Origin: Paraburkholderia phosphatilytica
GTDB taxonomy: Bacteria; Pseudomonadota; Gammaproteobacteria; Burkholderiales; Burkholderiaceae
Reading direction: 5' to 3'
DNA length: 64,000 nt
NCBI RefSeq assembly: GCF_003443895.1
Contig: NZ_QQOA01000002.1
Coordinates: 124,001 to 188,000 of the forward strand
Shown: one piece after another, positions 1-7,875 of the stretch
How positions within the stretch are numbered: the stretch's first letter is position 1
How the letters are laid out: each line of letters starts with the position of its first letter
The notes under the pieces: model-generated
Databases searched by the model: none
The model's input: the letters and a program-made list of their open reading frames with translations, nothing else
Told to the model about the DNA's origin: nothing
Program-made: the position numbers and the translations under genes

Positions 1-2
1 CG

Positions 3-95
3 GTGAACACGACGTCGGCCACGTCAGCGGACTACGATGCGTTGCTGGCCGTGCTGGCTGCCGAGCCTGCCGCTACGCCGGACCCGAGCCGCTGA
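3..95 (+). CDS. C-terminal end of an unidentified protein (partial)
   Basis: An open frame enters from the left edge and stops at TGA 93-95, giving about 30 residues rich in Ala, Thr and Pro. The rest of the gene is outside the window, so no function can be given. It is listed because the frame has no stop from the window edge and its codon choice is high-GC like the neighbours. It could be chance reading in GC-rich DNA. From 96 to 338 I see no gene or clear terminator. Confidence 0.3.
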   Translation: MNTTSATSADYDALLAVLAAEPAATPDPSR

Positions 96-338
96 AGAGG
101 CCGCGCGAAGCTTCGCACCGCGTCTTCACACATACCATGCTGCGGGACCTGCCGGCCGCTATAACCCCAGCCGTGCGTGTATCGATGCCACGACCCGGGT
201 ACTGAAATGCCCGACGCCATTGATGTAATCGCGCAGGCCGTCAGCGGTCCAGAGCGAAGCGCGCTGTCGCCGCGCTCTGCCGCTTCGCCTGTTGCGGCAC
301 TTGTCGCCCGCAGCGCGCCGGCTGTGTGTCTCAGGCGC

Positions 339-1436
339 TCAAACCGTCGCCATCGCATCGAGCGATGCGCCTTCGTACAGCTGGCCGAAACGGTTGGCGA
401 GGAACTCGCGCAACGACACCTGCTCCTGGCGCACGAAGCCCTGCTGCGGCAGCTTCTTCTCGCGGAACAGGTCCAGCACCGCGCACATCGCGCCCGCGGT
501 GGTGATCTGGATCGCGCTCATCGGCACGCCGCAGATCGTCTTCGCGAAGATCTTGCGCGTGAACACTTCCTGCACGAGCTGACCGTCGCGCATGCCGGTC
601 ACCGTGATGAAAATCAGCACAACGTCCTGCGCGGTGGACGGCACCGAGCGACGCATGATTGACTTGAGCGTATCGCGGTCGGACGCGAGCCGCAGGTCTT
701 CCAGCAGGAACTGCATCAGGTCGCGATGGCCCGGGTAACGGACGGACTTGTAGTCGAGCGATTCGACGCGACCGGCCAGCGTCTCGCACAGCGTGCCGAG
801 TCCGCCCGATGTATTGAACGCTTCGTATTCGGTGCCGTCGAGCGAGAAATGCTCGAAGCCTTCGAGCGGCTGCACCCATTGCGTGCGGCTGTCGCGGATT
901 GCTTCGCAGGGCTGACAGTATTCGTTGATGAGACCGTCGACGCTCCACGTCAGGTTGTATTTCAGCGCATTGGTCGGAAACTCGGGCAGCGCACCCACCC
1001 GCATTTTCACGTCGCGGATTTCGGTGAAGCGGTTCGCGAGCTCATGCGCCGCAAGACCGATGAAGCCCGGCGCGAGTCCGCACTGCGGCATGAACACGTG
1101 TTCGGCGTTGTCGGCGAGCGTGCGGATCGCGGACGTTGCGCGCACGTCTTCCGTCAGGTCGAAGTAGTGCACGCCCGCGCCCTTCGCCGCCGCGGCGACG
1201 TTCACCGCGAGGTAGTACGGCAGCGCGTTGATCAGCGCGTCGAAGCCCTGCATCGCGGCGCGCAGCGCGGCCGCGTCGGCGGAATCCACGCGGCGGGTCG
1301 GAATACCCTGGGCGGCGAGCTTGTCGAGCGCATGCTGGTCGCGGTCGAACGCGACGACTTCGTAGTCGCCGGTTTCACGCAGCAGATGGGCGATGGTGTG
1401 GCCGATCAGGCCGGCGCCGACGATGGCGATCTTCAT
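339..1436 (-). CDS. Saccharopine dehydrogenase family oxidoreductase (lysine-dehydrogenase-like)
   Basis: 365 residues. The N-terminus MKIAIVGAGLIGHTIAHLL is an NAD(P)-binding Rossmann fold with GxGxxG, followed by a saccharopine-dehydrogenase-type catalytic region containing PQCGLAPGF, a conserved feature of lysine 6-dehydrogenase-like members. Known members oxidise lysine or split saccharopine; the substrate here is inferred only. I chose ATG 1436 because AAGGAGA lies just upstream and the Rossmann motif begins at once. The longer reading to 1526 adds an Arg-rich, non-conserved stretch. The Lrp-type regulator transcribed just upstream on the same strand fits amino-acid control. Confidence 0.8.
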   Translation of the reverse strand: MKIAIVGAGLIGHTIAHLLRETGDYEVVAFDRDQHALDKLAAQGIPTRRVDSADAAALRAAMQGFDALINALPYYLAVNVAAAAKGAGVHYFDLTEDVRATSAIRTLADNAEHVFMPQCGLAPGFIGLAAHELANRFTEIRDVKMRVGALPEFPTNALKYNLTWSVDGLINEYCQPCEAIRDSRTQWVQPLEGFEHFSLDGTEYEAFNTSGGLGTLCETLAGRVESLDYKSVRYPGHRDLMQFLLEDLRLASDRDTLKSIMRRSVPSTAQDVVLIFITVTGMRDGQLVQEVFTRKIFAKTICGVPMSAIQITTAGAMCAVLDLFREKKLPQQGFVRQEQVSLREFLANRFGQLYEGASLDAMATV

Positions 1437-1572
1437 GCGGTTCTCCTTGTTCTGTGTTGGCGCCTGAGCGGCGCGATGGTGCGCCGCGCGCTTGCGGCGC
1501 GGCCCTCGGGCTAAAGCCTCCAGCACAGTTTAGGGAGACGGCGATACTGATCCTAGACGCAAAATGCTGCGC

Positions 1573-1601
1573 TATGACCATTGGTTTCGACGTTATGACC
1601 A
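1573..1601. promoter_or_regulatory. Tandem TATGACCA boxes, possible Lrp-type operator
   Basis: TATGACCA occurs at 1573-1580 and again at 1594-1601, 21 bp apart, so both copies face the same side of the helix. They lie about 140 bp upstream of the dehydrogenase start, in the 1437-1724 gap between it and the Lrp gene. Phased repeats suit an Lrp/AsnC octamer. Binding is inference. Confidence 0.35.
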
Positions 1602-1724
1602 GTCAACGCGACGATATGTCGAAAACATATAAAAATAGTGTCAACGCCGGGGCCGCGGGCCATGCTGCGCGCACCGCGGCGCCCTGGCCGGGGATGCGAC
1701 TTGATGCGACGCACAGCGACGCGC

Positions 1725-2189
1725 TCACCCTCCGATCATCCCGCGGTCGATCTTGCGCGCCAGAATGATCGACGTCGTGGTCCGCTCCACGCCTTCGAGT
1801 CCGCCGATCTGGTCGAGCAGATCGTTGAGTTTTTCCGGCGACGGCGCGCGCAGCCACGCGACGTAGTCGAACTCGCCGCTGACCGCGCACAGCAGTTGCA
1901 CCTCGGGCATCCGGCCGAGCCGCTTCAGCACGTCCGCGCCATACTTCGGCGCGGTGATGATGCCCACGTACGCGACGATGCTCGAGTCGAGCACGTCCTG
2001 CCCGAGCCGCACGCTATAGCCCGCGATCACGTTGCTCTTCTCGAGCCGCGCAATGCGGGCGATCACCGTGGTGCGCGCCACACCCAGCTGGCGCGCGAGG
2101 TTCGCGACGCTTTCGCGCGCATTGGCTTGCAGCAGCGCAACGAGGTTGCGGTCGAGGTCGTCGAGCTGGTCGAGGCGCGGTGGTCTCAT
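1725..2189 (-). CDS. Lrp/AsnC family transcriptional regulator
   Basis: 154 residues, the usual size for the family. The N-terminal winged HTH (LDDLDRNLVALLQANARES, then LGVARTTVIARIARLEKSNVIAGY) is followed by an AsnC ligand/oligomerisation domain with VQLLCAVSGEFDYVAWLRA. Such proteins form octamers that sense amino acids. The start at ATG 2189 follows from alignment to the HTH; a much longer open frame upstream overlaps the LysR gene and is not coding. The dehydrogenase directly downstream on the same strand is the probable target, possibly through the tandem boxes at 1573-1601. Confidence 0.85.
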   Translation of the reverse strand: MRPPRLDQLDDLDRNLVALLQANARESVANLARQLGVARTTVIARIARLEKSNVIAGYSVRLGQDVLDSSIVAYVGIITAPKYGADVLKRLGRMPEVQLLCAVSGEFDYVAWLRAPSPEKLNDLLDQIGGLEGVERTTTSIILARKIDRGMIGG

Positions 2190-2272
2190 CGTGATGGCGG
2201 ATGTGGATGTAGATGACTCAGGCGTTGGACAACGAAGCACCGCGCGTGCAATGCCCGTCGTGAATGACGCGA

Positions 2273-3166
2273 TTATCGCGCGCCGAACCGCTCCATGACG
2301 AAGTCGATGAACGACGTGAGCTTCGGCGTCGCGCGGCGATCGCGCGGGTAGATCAGATGCACTGGGGCGCCCGGCGGCAGATGCGCGTCGAGCACCGGTA
2401 TGAGCGCCCCGCTCTCGATCTCCTTCGCAACCAGCGCCTCGGGCTGCATGATCAGGCCGAAGCCGCGCAGCGCGGCCACCTTCAGCGCCTGGCCGTTGTT
2501 CGCGCGGAATCGCGCGGGCCGCGTGTGGGTGACGGCCTTGCCGTCGCCATCGCCGTCGAAACGCCATGCGCCTTCGCGTCCCCAGTGCAGGAAACCGAGG
2601 CACTCGTGCTGCGCGAGATCGGCCGGCGTGCGCGGCGTGCCAGCGCGCGCCAGATACGCGGGCGACGCGCACGCGCGCATCCGGTACGGCACGAGCGGTC
2701 TCGCGACGAAGCTCGAATCCGGCAGCCTGCCGATCCGCACCGCGGCATCGAAGCCCTCGTTGACGAGATCCGTGATGCGGTTCGACAGGTCGAGTTCGAG
2801 GCTCACGTCGGGATGCGCGCTCAGATAATCCGTCATCGCAGGGGCAAAGACTTCGACGCCGTAAGTGAGCGGCGCGGTGACGCGCAGTAGACCGCGCGGC
2901 GACGCGGCCATCGCTTCGGCGAGCGACTCGGCCGTCTTCACGTCGGCGAGGATCTGCCGGCATTGTTCGTAATACTGGCGACCGATCTCGGTCAGGCTCT
3001 GACGCCGCGTGGTGCGTGTGATGAGCCGCGTCGACAGACGCGCTTCGAGCGCACGGATGTGCTTGCCGACCATCGCGGCCGAAATGTCGAAGCGCTCCGC
3101 CGCCGCGCTTAGGCTACCCGCTTCGACGACCGCAACGAAGATCTCCATGCTGACGAGCCTGTCCAC
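2273..3166 (-). CDS. LysR family transcriptional regulator
   Basis: 297 residues, typical LTTR length. The N-terminal HTH (MEIFVAVVEAGSLSAAAERF, about residues 7-60) is followed by a periplasmic-binding-protein-like effector domain with PLTYGVEVFAPAMTDYL. It belongs to the large group of LTTRs near oxidoreductase and efflux genes; the effector is unknown. ATG 3166 puts the HTH at the very start. The neighbour upstream is the divergent Spy-like gene at 3331, and a perfect 7-bp inverted repeat lies between them at 3205-3222, a likely self-control site. Confidence 0.85.
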   Translation of the reverse strand: MDRLVSMEIFVAVVEAGSLSAAAERFDISAAMVGKHIRALEARLSTRLITRTTRRQSLTEIGRQYYEQCRQILADVKTAESLAEAMAASPRGLLRVTAPLTYGVEVFAPAMTDYLSAHPDVSLELDLSNRITDLVNEGFDAAVRIGRLPDSSFVARPLVPYRMRACASPAYLARAGTPRTPADLAQHECLGFLHWGREGAWRFDGDGDGKAVTHTRPARFRANNGQALKVAALRGFGLIMQPEALVAKEIESGALIPVLDAHLPPGAPVHLIYPRDRRATPKLTSFIDFVMERFGAR

Positions 3167-3204
3167 CCGCTATTTCCCCCTGGTTTCGGTTGTAAGCGTT
3201 TGTC

Positions 3205-3222
3205 GCAATGCAGCCGCATTGC
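3205..3222. promoter_or_regulatory. Inverted repeat GCAATGC-N4-GCATTGC, possible LysR operator
   Basis: A perfect 7-bp inverted repeat with a 4-bp spacer, 39 bp upstream of the LysR start codon in the divergent gap to the Spy-like gene. The dyad looks like an LTTR recognition site, although the classic T-N11-A form is not exact. Binding is inferred. Confidence 0.35.
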
Positions 3223-3330
3223 AAGGATAACGTGATACTAATAACGCACCCGGCCGTACGGAGCCTATGCTCGCGTGCCGGCCCGGCGCGAAAGCGTCCG
3301 TTCATGAACTGCGTGACATCGGGAGTCTCA

Positions 3331-3819
3331 ATGAAAAAAACACTGCTAGCCCTCGCCTGCGCACTGTCGCTGTCCAGCCTGTCGATAGGCGTCGCGTTCG
3401 CGCAGAACGCACCGGCCTCGGCACCGGCCGCCGCTTCGTCGGCCACGCCGCATGAAGCGCGCGTCGAGCAGCGCATCACCTATCTGCACCAGCAGCTGAA
3501 AATCACGCCGGCGCAGGAGCAGCAATGGAATGCCTTCGCCGACGTGATGCGCAACAACGGCACGACGATGGCGAACCTGTACGAGCAGCGCAAGGCCGCG
3601 ACGAACCAGTCCGCGCTCGATGACATGAAGCAGTACTCCGACATCGCGCAGGCGCACGCGGACGGCATGAAGAAGCTCGTCGACGCGTTCGAGCCGCTGT
3701 ACAACAGCTTCTCGCCGGACCAGAAGAAGCTTGCGGACACCACGTTCCACCAGACGGGCGAGCACCACGGTCACGAACACGGCCACGGCAAGGCCGCGAA
3801 GCCGGCGCAAAGCCAGTAA
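3331..3819 (+). CDS. Spy/CpxP-like periplasmic LTXXQ-motif protein
   Basis: 162 residues. MKKTLLALACALSLSSLSIG followed by VAFAQ is a clear Sec signal peptide with cleavage near residue 25. The mature part is helical and carries two LTXXQ-like segments, LKITPAQEQQWNAF and FSPDQKKLADTTF, as in Spy/CpxP chaperones and stress sensors of the periplasm. The C-terminus is His-rich (GEHHGHEHGHGK), which might bind metal; that is inference. ATG 3331 is chosen because the signal peptide starts there; upstream in-frame residues are not signal-like. A strong terminator follows, so the gene is probably monocistronic. Confidence 0.85.
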   Translation: MKKTLLALACALSLSSLSIGVAFAQNAPASAPAAASSATPHEARVEQRITYLHQQLKITPAQEQQWNAFADVMRNNGTTMANLYEQRKAATNQSALDDMKQYSDIAQAHADGMKKLVDAFEPLYNSFSPDQKKLADTTFHQTGEHHGHEHGHGKAAKPAQSQ

Positions 3820-3841
3820 GCGCTTAAGGTCGCCGCCCACG

Positions 3842-3877
3842 GACAACGCCTGCTCATCGAGCAGGCGTTGTCTTTTT
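3842..3877 (+). terminator. Rho-independent terminator of the Spy-like gene
   Basis: A perfect 14-bp stem (GACAACGCCTGCTC pairing with GAGCAGGCGTTGTC) with a 3-nt loop, followed by five T residues at 3873-3877. It begins 22 nt after the stop codon of the Spy-like gene. Confidence 0.9.
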
Positions 3878-3989
3878 CAAGGTGCTTTTGCGCTGGCGTC
3901 ACGCTGACCGCGCGGCAATCGATTCGTCGTGCATAGCGGCCGGTTTCGCGCTACGCTTGCGGCCTGATCCGCTTTTACACGCCATTGTC

Positions 3990-4430
3990 ATGATCCAGCT
4001 CACGCAGGTCGACCTGCGCACCGATCCCGCCGCGCAGCACGTCGTCAAGGATGAAACCGTCGAGGTGGCTTTCGCCGCCGCCGATGGCGAGCTGATGAGC
4101 CTCGAAGGTCCAAACCGCTACGCGAGCGGCGACGCGCTGATCACCGGCTCGACAGGCGACCGCTGGGTCGTCTCGCGCGACCGCTTCGACGCGAAGTACC
4201 TGCCGGCGGCCGAAGGACTCACGCACGGCGAGCCCGGCGCGTATCGCAACCGCCCCGCGGTGCTGCTCGCAAAACAGATGCACGAGCCGTTTTCGATCGC
4301 GCGCGCCGCCGGCAGCGACGTGCTGCGCGGCGAACCCGGCGACTGGGTGATGCAGTACGCGCCCGGCGACTATGGCGTCGTGCAGGCCGCGCGTTTCGCG
4401 CGGGTGTATCGGGTGGTGTCCGGCACCTGA
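3990..4430 (+). CDS. PGDYG-motif small protein, function unknown
   Basis: 146 residues, soluble, no signal or membrane segment. The sequence near the C-terminus, APGDYGVVQAARFARVYRVV, contains the PGDYG signature used to name a small conserved family in Burkholderia and relatives. Two similar halves may be present: a region ending in DRWVVSRDRFDAKYLP and one ending in GDWVMQYAPGDYGVV. No activity is known to me. ATG 3990 was preferred over the frame opening at 3882 because the upstream part is Arg/Ala-rich and resembles non-coding translation. Confidence 0.7.
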   Translation: MIQLTQVDLRTDPAAQHVVKDETVEVAFAAADGELMSLEGPNRYASGDALITGSTGDRWVVSRDRFDAKYLPAAEGLTHGEPGAYRNRPAVLLAKQMHEPFSIARAAGSDVLRGEPGDWVMQYAPGDYGVVQAARFARVYRVVSGT

Positions 4431-4446
4431 GGCTGAAGGCAGACGC

Positions 4447-4812
4447 TCAGGCGAAATCGTCGCCCAGTTCGATGTCCACCTCGCGCGGCACCGTATGCCC
4501 CTCCGCGTACTGCTCTTCGAGCGAACCGAGCGTCGCTTCCACATACGCGCGCAGCACCGCGAACCCGCGGCCTCGAAGCCTCGCCGGCGTCGCACGGTAG
4601 CGCGCGAACGCGTCTTTCGCGAAGCGCACCGTGAAGGTCATGCGGCGCGCGGTCGAACCGAAGCGCATCGCAACCCAGTGCACGACGAGCGACGGCGTGC
4701 CGTCGTCCGCCGCCTGTTCGGCGAAGCGCGTCTGCTCGGGAAACAGGTCGGTGATCACGTGCGCGAGTTCGTCGATCTCGATGCTCGTGCATTCGTACTG
4801 GTAGTCGTCCAT
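4447..4812 (-). CDS. Small conserved hypothetical protein (possibly DUF3022-like)
   Basis: 121 residues, acidic at both ends (MDDYQYECTSIEIDELAHVI at the start, REVDIELGDDFA at the end), with a central VVHWVAMRFGSTARRMTFTV strand-rich segment. No signal peptide or membrane helix. The size and make-up recall the DUF3022 family of Burkholderia proteins, but I am unsure of that match. The start ATG 4812 follows from the compact domain; the 409-residue open frame around it overlaps the protease gene in another frame and is an artefact. It lies 47 bp downstream of the YhfC-like gene on the same strand and may be co-transcribed. Confidence 0.6.
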   Translation of the reverse strand: MDDYQYECTSIEIDELAHVITDLFPEQTRFAEQAADDGTPSLVVHWVAMRFGSTARRMTFTVRFAKDAFARYRATPARLRGRGFAVLRAYVEATLGSLEEQYAEGHTVPREVDIELGDDFA

Positions 4813-4859
4813 CCGTCTGGCAATCCGGGAAAAAGTGGCAGGCCATGCCGTGCGCACCA

Positions 4860-5660
4860 TTATGCCGTCTGCGCGGGCCGTCGATAGATCTGCACGAGCG
4901 CGCCCGCCACCACGATCGCCGCGACCACGTACGCGATATCTACCGAGATCAGCGACAGCAGATGCGCCTGGAAGAACACCGCGGGCAGGTCGCACACCGC
5001 GTGCACCACGATCGCGAGCGGCAGGATGCCGTGCCAGTTCGCGCGCAGCCCGCGCCACATCAGCGTCGTGAACATCAGCTGGAACACGAATGCCGAGATG
5101 CGTTCCAGCGCAAAAATGCCGGCGAAGGTCGGCGATAGCGTGCCGAGCAGCAGATGAATGCGCATCGCGGATTCGACCGGCAGGTTCGACAGATGCTCGT
5201 CGAGCTCGCCGCGGTTCGCGAGCACCGCGAACACGATCCACTGCACCTGCACCAGCACACCGACGAGCCACGCTTCCGCGCCGCCGTGCCCGATGCCGTA
5301 CGCGAGCGCGGTGCCGGGCGGCGCATCGGCGCGCGCGATGCCCTTGCGACGCAGCAGCATCGTCATCGCAAGGTAGCGACCGCTTTCCTCGCACAGGCCT
5401 GCCATCAGCGCGCCGTAGACGACGAAGTAAAGCGGATCGTGCAGCATCGCAGCGGTGGCCGGATTGCCGCCCAGCAGATACGCGTTCGCCACGCGCTCGA
5501 TCACCATCGCGAACAGCGCGAACACGGCGATGCCCGCCACGGTGTCGCGCCAGTCGAAGCCGAACGGGCCGCGCAGGCGGCGATACAGCACGATCGGCAA
5601 CGCGGCGATGAACAGCGTCGCGAGCGACAGACAGGTCAGCGTGAGGGGTTCGACCAGCAT
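4860..5660 (-). CDS. YhfC family glutamic-type intramembrane protease
   Basis: 266 residues with about seven hydrophobic helices across the length. Conserved motifs match CAAX-protease-like membrane enzymes: LCEESGRYLAMTM (double Glu near residues 90-91), AYGIGHGGAEAWLVG (His/Glu) and a late VVHAVCDLPA His/Asp pair. These residues would form the active site in the membrane. The substrate is unknown. The start ATG 5660 leads straight into the first helix. The downstream small protein on the same strand may form a two-gene unit with it. Confidence 0.7.
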   Translation of the reverse strand: MLVEPLTLTCLSLATLFIAALPIVLYRRLRGPFGFDWRDTVAGIAVFALFAMVIERVANAYLLGGNPATAAMLHDPLYFVVYGALMAGLCEESGRYLAMTMLLRRKGIARADAPPGTALAYGIGHGGAEAWLVGVLVQVQWIVFAVLANRGELDEHLSNLPVESAMRIHLLLGTLSPTFAGIFALERISAFVFQLMFTTLMWRGLRANWHGILPLAIVVHAVCDLPAVFFQAHLLSLISVDIAYVVAAIVVAGALVQIYRRPAQTA

Positions 5661-5742
5661 GGAGATCCTTGCGCAAAGCGGCGCACCGGCGCGCCGCAGT
5701 CCGCCATGATCGCAGAATCCTGAAAGACAGGTCGAGGTGGAC

Positions 5743-6891
5743 TCAGGGTGAACTGCGTGCTGACGCCGATGTCGACGCGCGCTCGATCAGCTCGCCAGGC
5801 AGCAGACAGTCGCGCGCCTGGGTCACGAGCCCGGCGATCCGTTCGTGCAGGAACTCGACCGCGCGATAACCGATGTCGTAGGTCGGCTGGCGCACCGTCG
5901 TGATGCCGGCGAGTTCGGCCCATTCCGGGTCGTCGATCGACAGCAGCGCGACGCGCGTCTGCCACGCCGCGCCGTAGCGCGCGTTCAAATGCAGCGCGAG
6001 GCGCATCGCGACCGGCGCATTCGCCGCGAAAAGCGCGAGCCGGCGCGGGGCGGCCTGCTCGTCGCCCGCGGACGTTGCACGTGCATCGGATGCATAGGAC
6101 ACACCAGCGTCGAAAGCATCCAGCGCGTCGAGATCGCGATCCAGCGCGGCGAGCCCTCCGGCATCGTCGTCGAGATCGAGGATCAGCGTGCGGCCACTTG
6201 CTGCTCCGTTCGCACCATTCGCCGCAAGGGCCGCCTCGAACGCCTCCACACGCTGCCGCCGCGAACTGACGCGTTCGAACGGCTGCACGACGAAGCGCAA
6301 CTCGGCATAGCCTCGCTCGATCAGATGCCGGGTGGCCAGCGTGGTCGCCGCGGGATTGTCGAGCCCGACCATGTCGGCTTCGAGCCCTTCGACGCGCCGG
6401 TCCACCAGCACGGCCGGAATGCCGCTCGCCCCGACCGGCCGCAACATTTCCTCGCGCACGCCGAGCGCGTTGACGATCACGCCTTCCACGCGATACGTGG
6501 TGAGCAGCTGCAGATAGCGCCGCTCCATCTCGACTTCGTTCGCCGCGTGGCAGATCAGCGGCATGTAGCCGAGCGCGTGACACGCGGCCTCGACGCCTTG
6601 CAGCACTTCCACCGAATACGGATTCGTCAGGTCGGCGACCAGCATGCCGATCAGCCGGTTGCGGCCGCGCTTCAGCCCGCGCGCCATCTGGTTCGGCTGA
6701 TAGTCGAGCTGCTTGATGGCCGCTTCGATGCGCGCGCGCAGCTGCGGCGACAGCACGTCGAACTCGCCGTTCAGATAGCGCGAGATGCTGGTCTTGCCCG
6801 TGCCGGCTTCGCGCGCGACGTCGCTGATCGTCGCGCGCCGCGGCGGCGTTGCGTGGCCCGGTGCCGGAGCTGGCGTGCCGCTTTCGCTCAT
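5743..6891 (-). CDS. ptxS: LacI family repressor of 2-ketogluconate use (PtxS-like)
   Basis: 382 residues, slightly long for LacI proteins because of a Pro/Ala-rich leader and an Ala-rich insert near residues 210-270. The HTH (ATISDVAREAGTGKTSISRYL, about 20-45) and hinge (YQPNQMARGLKRGRNRLIGMLV) are intact, followed by a sugar-binding domain. In Pseudomonas, PtxS binds 2-ketogluconate and releases the kgu promoter. Identity rests on its place as last gene of a kgu operon and the PtxS-like palindrome at 11142-11157. Its ATG overlaps the kguD stop (ATGA), so the two are translationally coupled and the repressor is made from the operon it controls. Confidence 0.85.
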   Translation of the reverse strand: MSESGTPAPAPGHATPPRRATISDVAREAGTGKTSISRYLNGEFDVLSPQLRARIEAAIKQLDYQPNQMARGLKRGRNRLIGMLVADLTNPYSVEVLQGVEAACHALGYMPLICHAANEVEMERRYLQLLTTYRVEGVIVNALGVREEMLRPVGASGIPAVLVDRRVEGLEADMVGLDNPAATTLATRHLIERGYAELRFVVQPFERVSSRRQRVEAFEAALAANGANGAASGRTLILDLDDDAGGLAALDRDLDALDAFDAGVSYASDARATSAGDEQAAPRRLALFAANAPVAMRLALHLNARYGAAWQTRVALLSIDDPEWAELAGITTVRQPTYDIGYRAVEFLHERIAGLVTQARDCLLPGELIERASTSASARSSP

Positions 6892-7871
6892 GAGCCCAGC
6901 ACGTCGCGGTTGACGATGTTGTTCGCGAGTGTGCCGTCGAGCGCCGCGATCAGGTTTTCCGCCGCGTTCTGCGCCATCGCGTGACGGGTCTCGTGCGTCG
7001 CCGAGCCGATGTGCGGCAACGCCACCACGTTCGGCATCTTCAGGAGCGGCGAATCGGCGGGCAGCGGCTCGGTTTCGAACACATCGAGCCCGGCGCCGCG
7101 GATCGTGCCCGCGCGCAGCGCTTCGATCAACGCGGCCTCGTCGACGGTCGCACCGCGCGATGCGTTGATCAGGATCGCGTTCTGCTTCATGGCACGCAGC
7201 TCGGCGGCGCCGATCATGCGGCGCGTATCGGGCGTAAGCGGCACCTGCAGGCAGACGAAATCCGCCTGTGCGAGCAGTTCGCTCTGGCTCACGCGCTGCG
7301 CGTTATACGCTTTCTCCGCGCGCTCGTTCGCGCTGCGGTTCGCGTACAGCACGCGCATGTTGAAGCCGAGCGCCGCGCGCCGCGCGACCGCCCCGCCAAT
7401 GCGTCCCATGCCGATGATGCCGAGCGTCTTGCCCTGCACGTCGACGCCATATTCGTCCGGGCCGACGCTGTGTTTCCAGTGCCCTGCCTTCACCCAGTCC
7501 GCGAGTTCCACGATGCGCCGCGCAGTGGCAAGGATCAGCGAAAACACGGTGTCCGCGGTGGATTCGGTCAGCACGTCCGGCGTATGCGCGAGCAGAATGC
7601 CGCGGCGCGTGAGATCGGGCACGTCGAAGTTGTCGTAGCCGACCGAGATCGTCGACAGCGCTTTCAGCCGCGTATTGCCATCCAGCATATCGGGCGTGAT
7701 GTGGACGCTCGCGCCGATCGCGCCGTCGGCATCCTTCAGCGCTGCAACCAGTTGATCGCGTTGGCGTCCGTCCACTTCGACGACGTCGGCATGCTCTTTC
7801 AGCCATGCGAGAACGTCGTCCGGCACGGACTTGTAGACGACGATCTTCTTCTGCTTCACGGATTCGGTCAT
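6888..7871 (-). CDS. kguD: 2-ketogluconate-6-phosphate reductase (D-2-hydroxyacid dehydrogenase)
   Basis: 327 residues, normal for the D-isomer 2-hydroxyacid dehydrogenases. The NAD(P)-binding motif LGIIGMGRIGGAVARRA and the catalytic Arg (INASRGATVDE), Glu (DVFETEPLP) and His (PHIGSATHETR) regions are all present. In this operon the expected reaction is reduction of 2-keto-6-phosphogluconate to 6-phosphogluconate, which then enters Entner-Doudoroff or pentose phosphate metabolism. The start ATG 7871 lies only 4 nt beyond the kguT stop codon; the longer frame reads back into kguT and is not used. Confidence 0.88.
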   Translation of the reverse strand: MTESVKQKKIVVYKSVPDDVLAWLKEHADVVEVDGRQRDQLVAALKDADGAIGASVHITPDMLDGNTRLKALSTISVGYDNFDVPDLTRRGILLAHTPDVLTESTADTVFSLILATARRIVELADWVKAGHWKHSVGPDEYGVDVQGKTLGIIGMGRIGGAVARRAALGFNMRVLYANRSANERAEKAYNAQRVSQSELLAQADFVCLQVPLTPDTRRMIGAAELRAMKQNAILINASRGATVDEAALIEALRAGTIRGAGLDVFETEPLPADSPLLKMPNVVALPHIGSATHETRHAMAQNAAENLIAALDGTLANNIVNRDVLGS

Positions 7872-7875
7872 CGGT

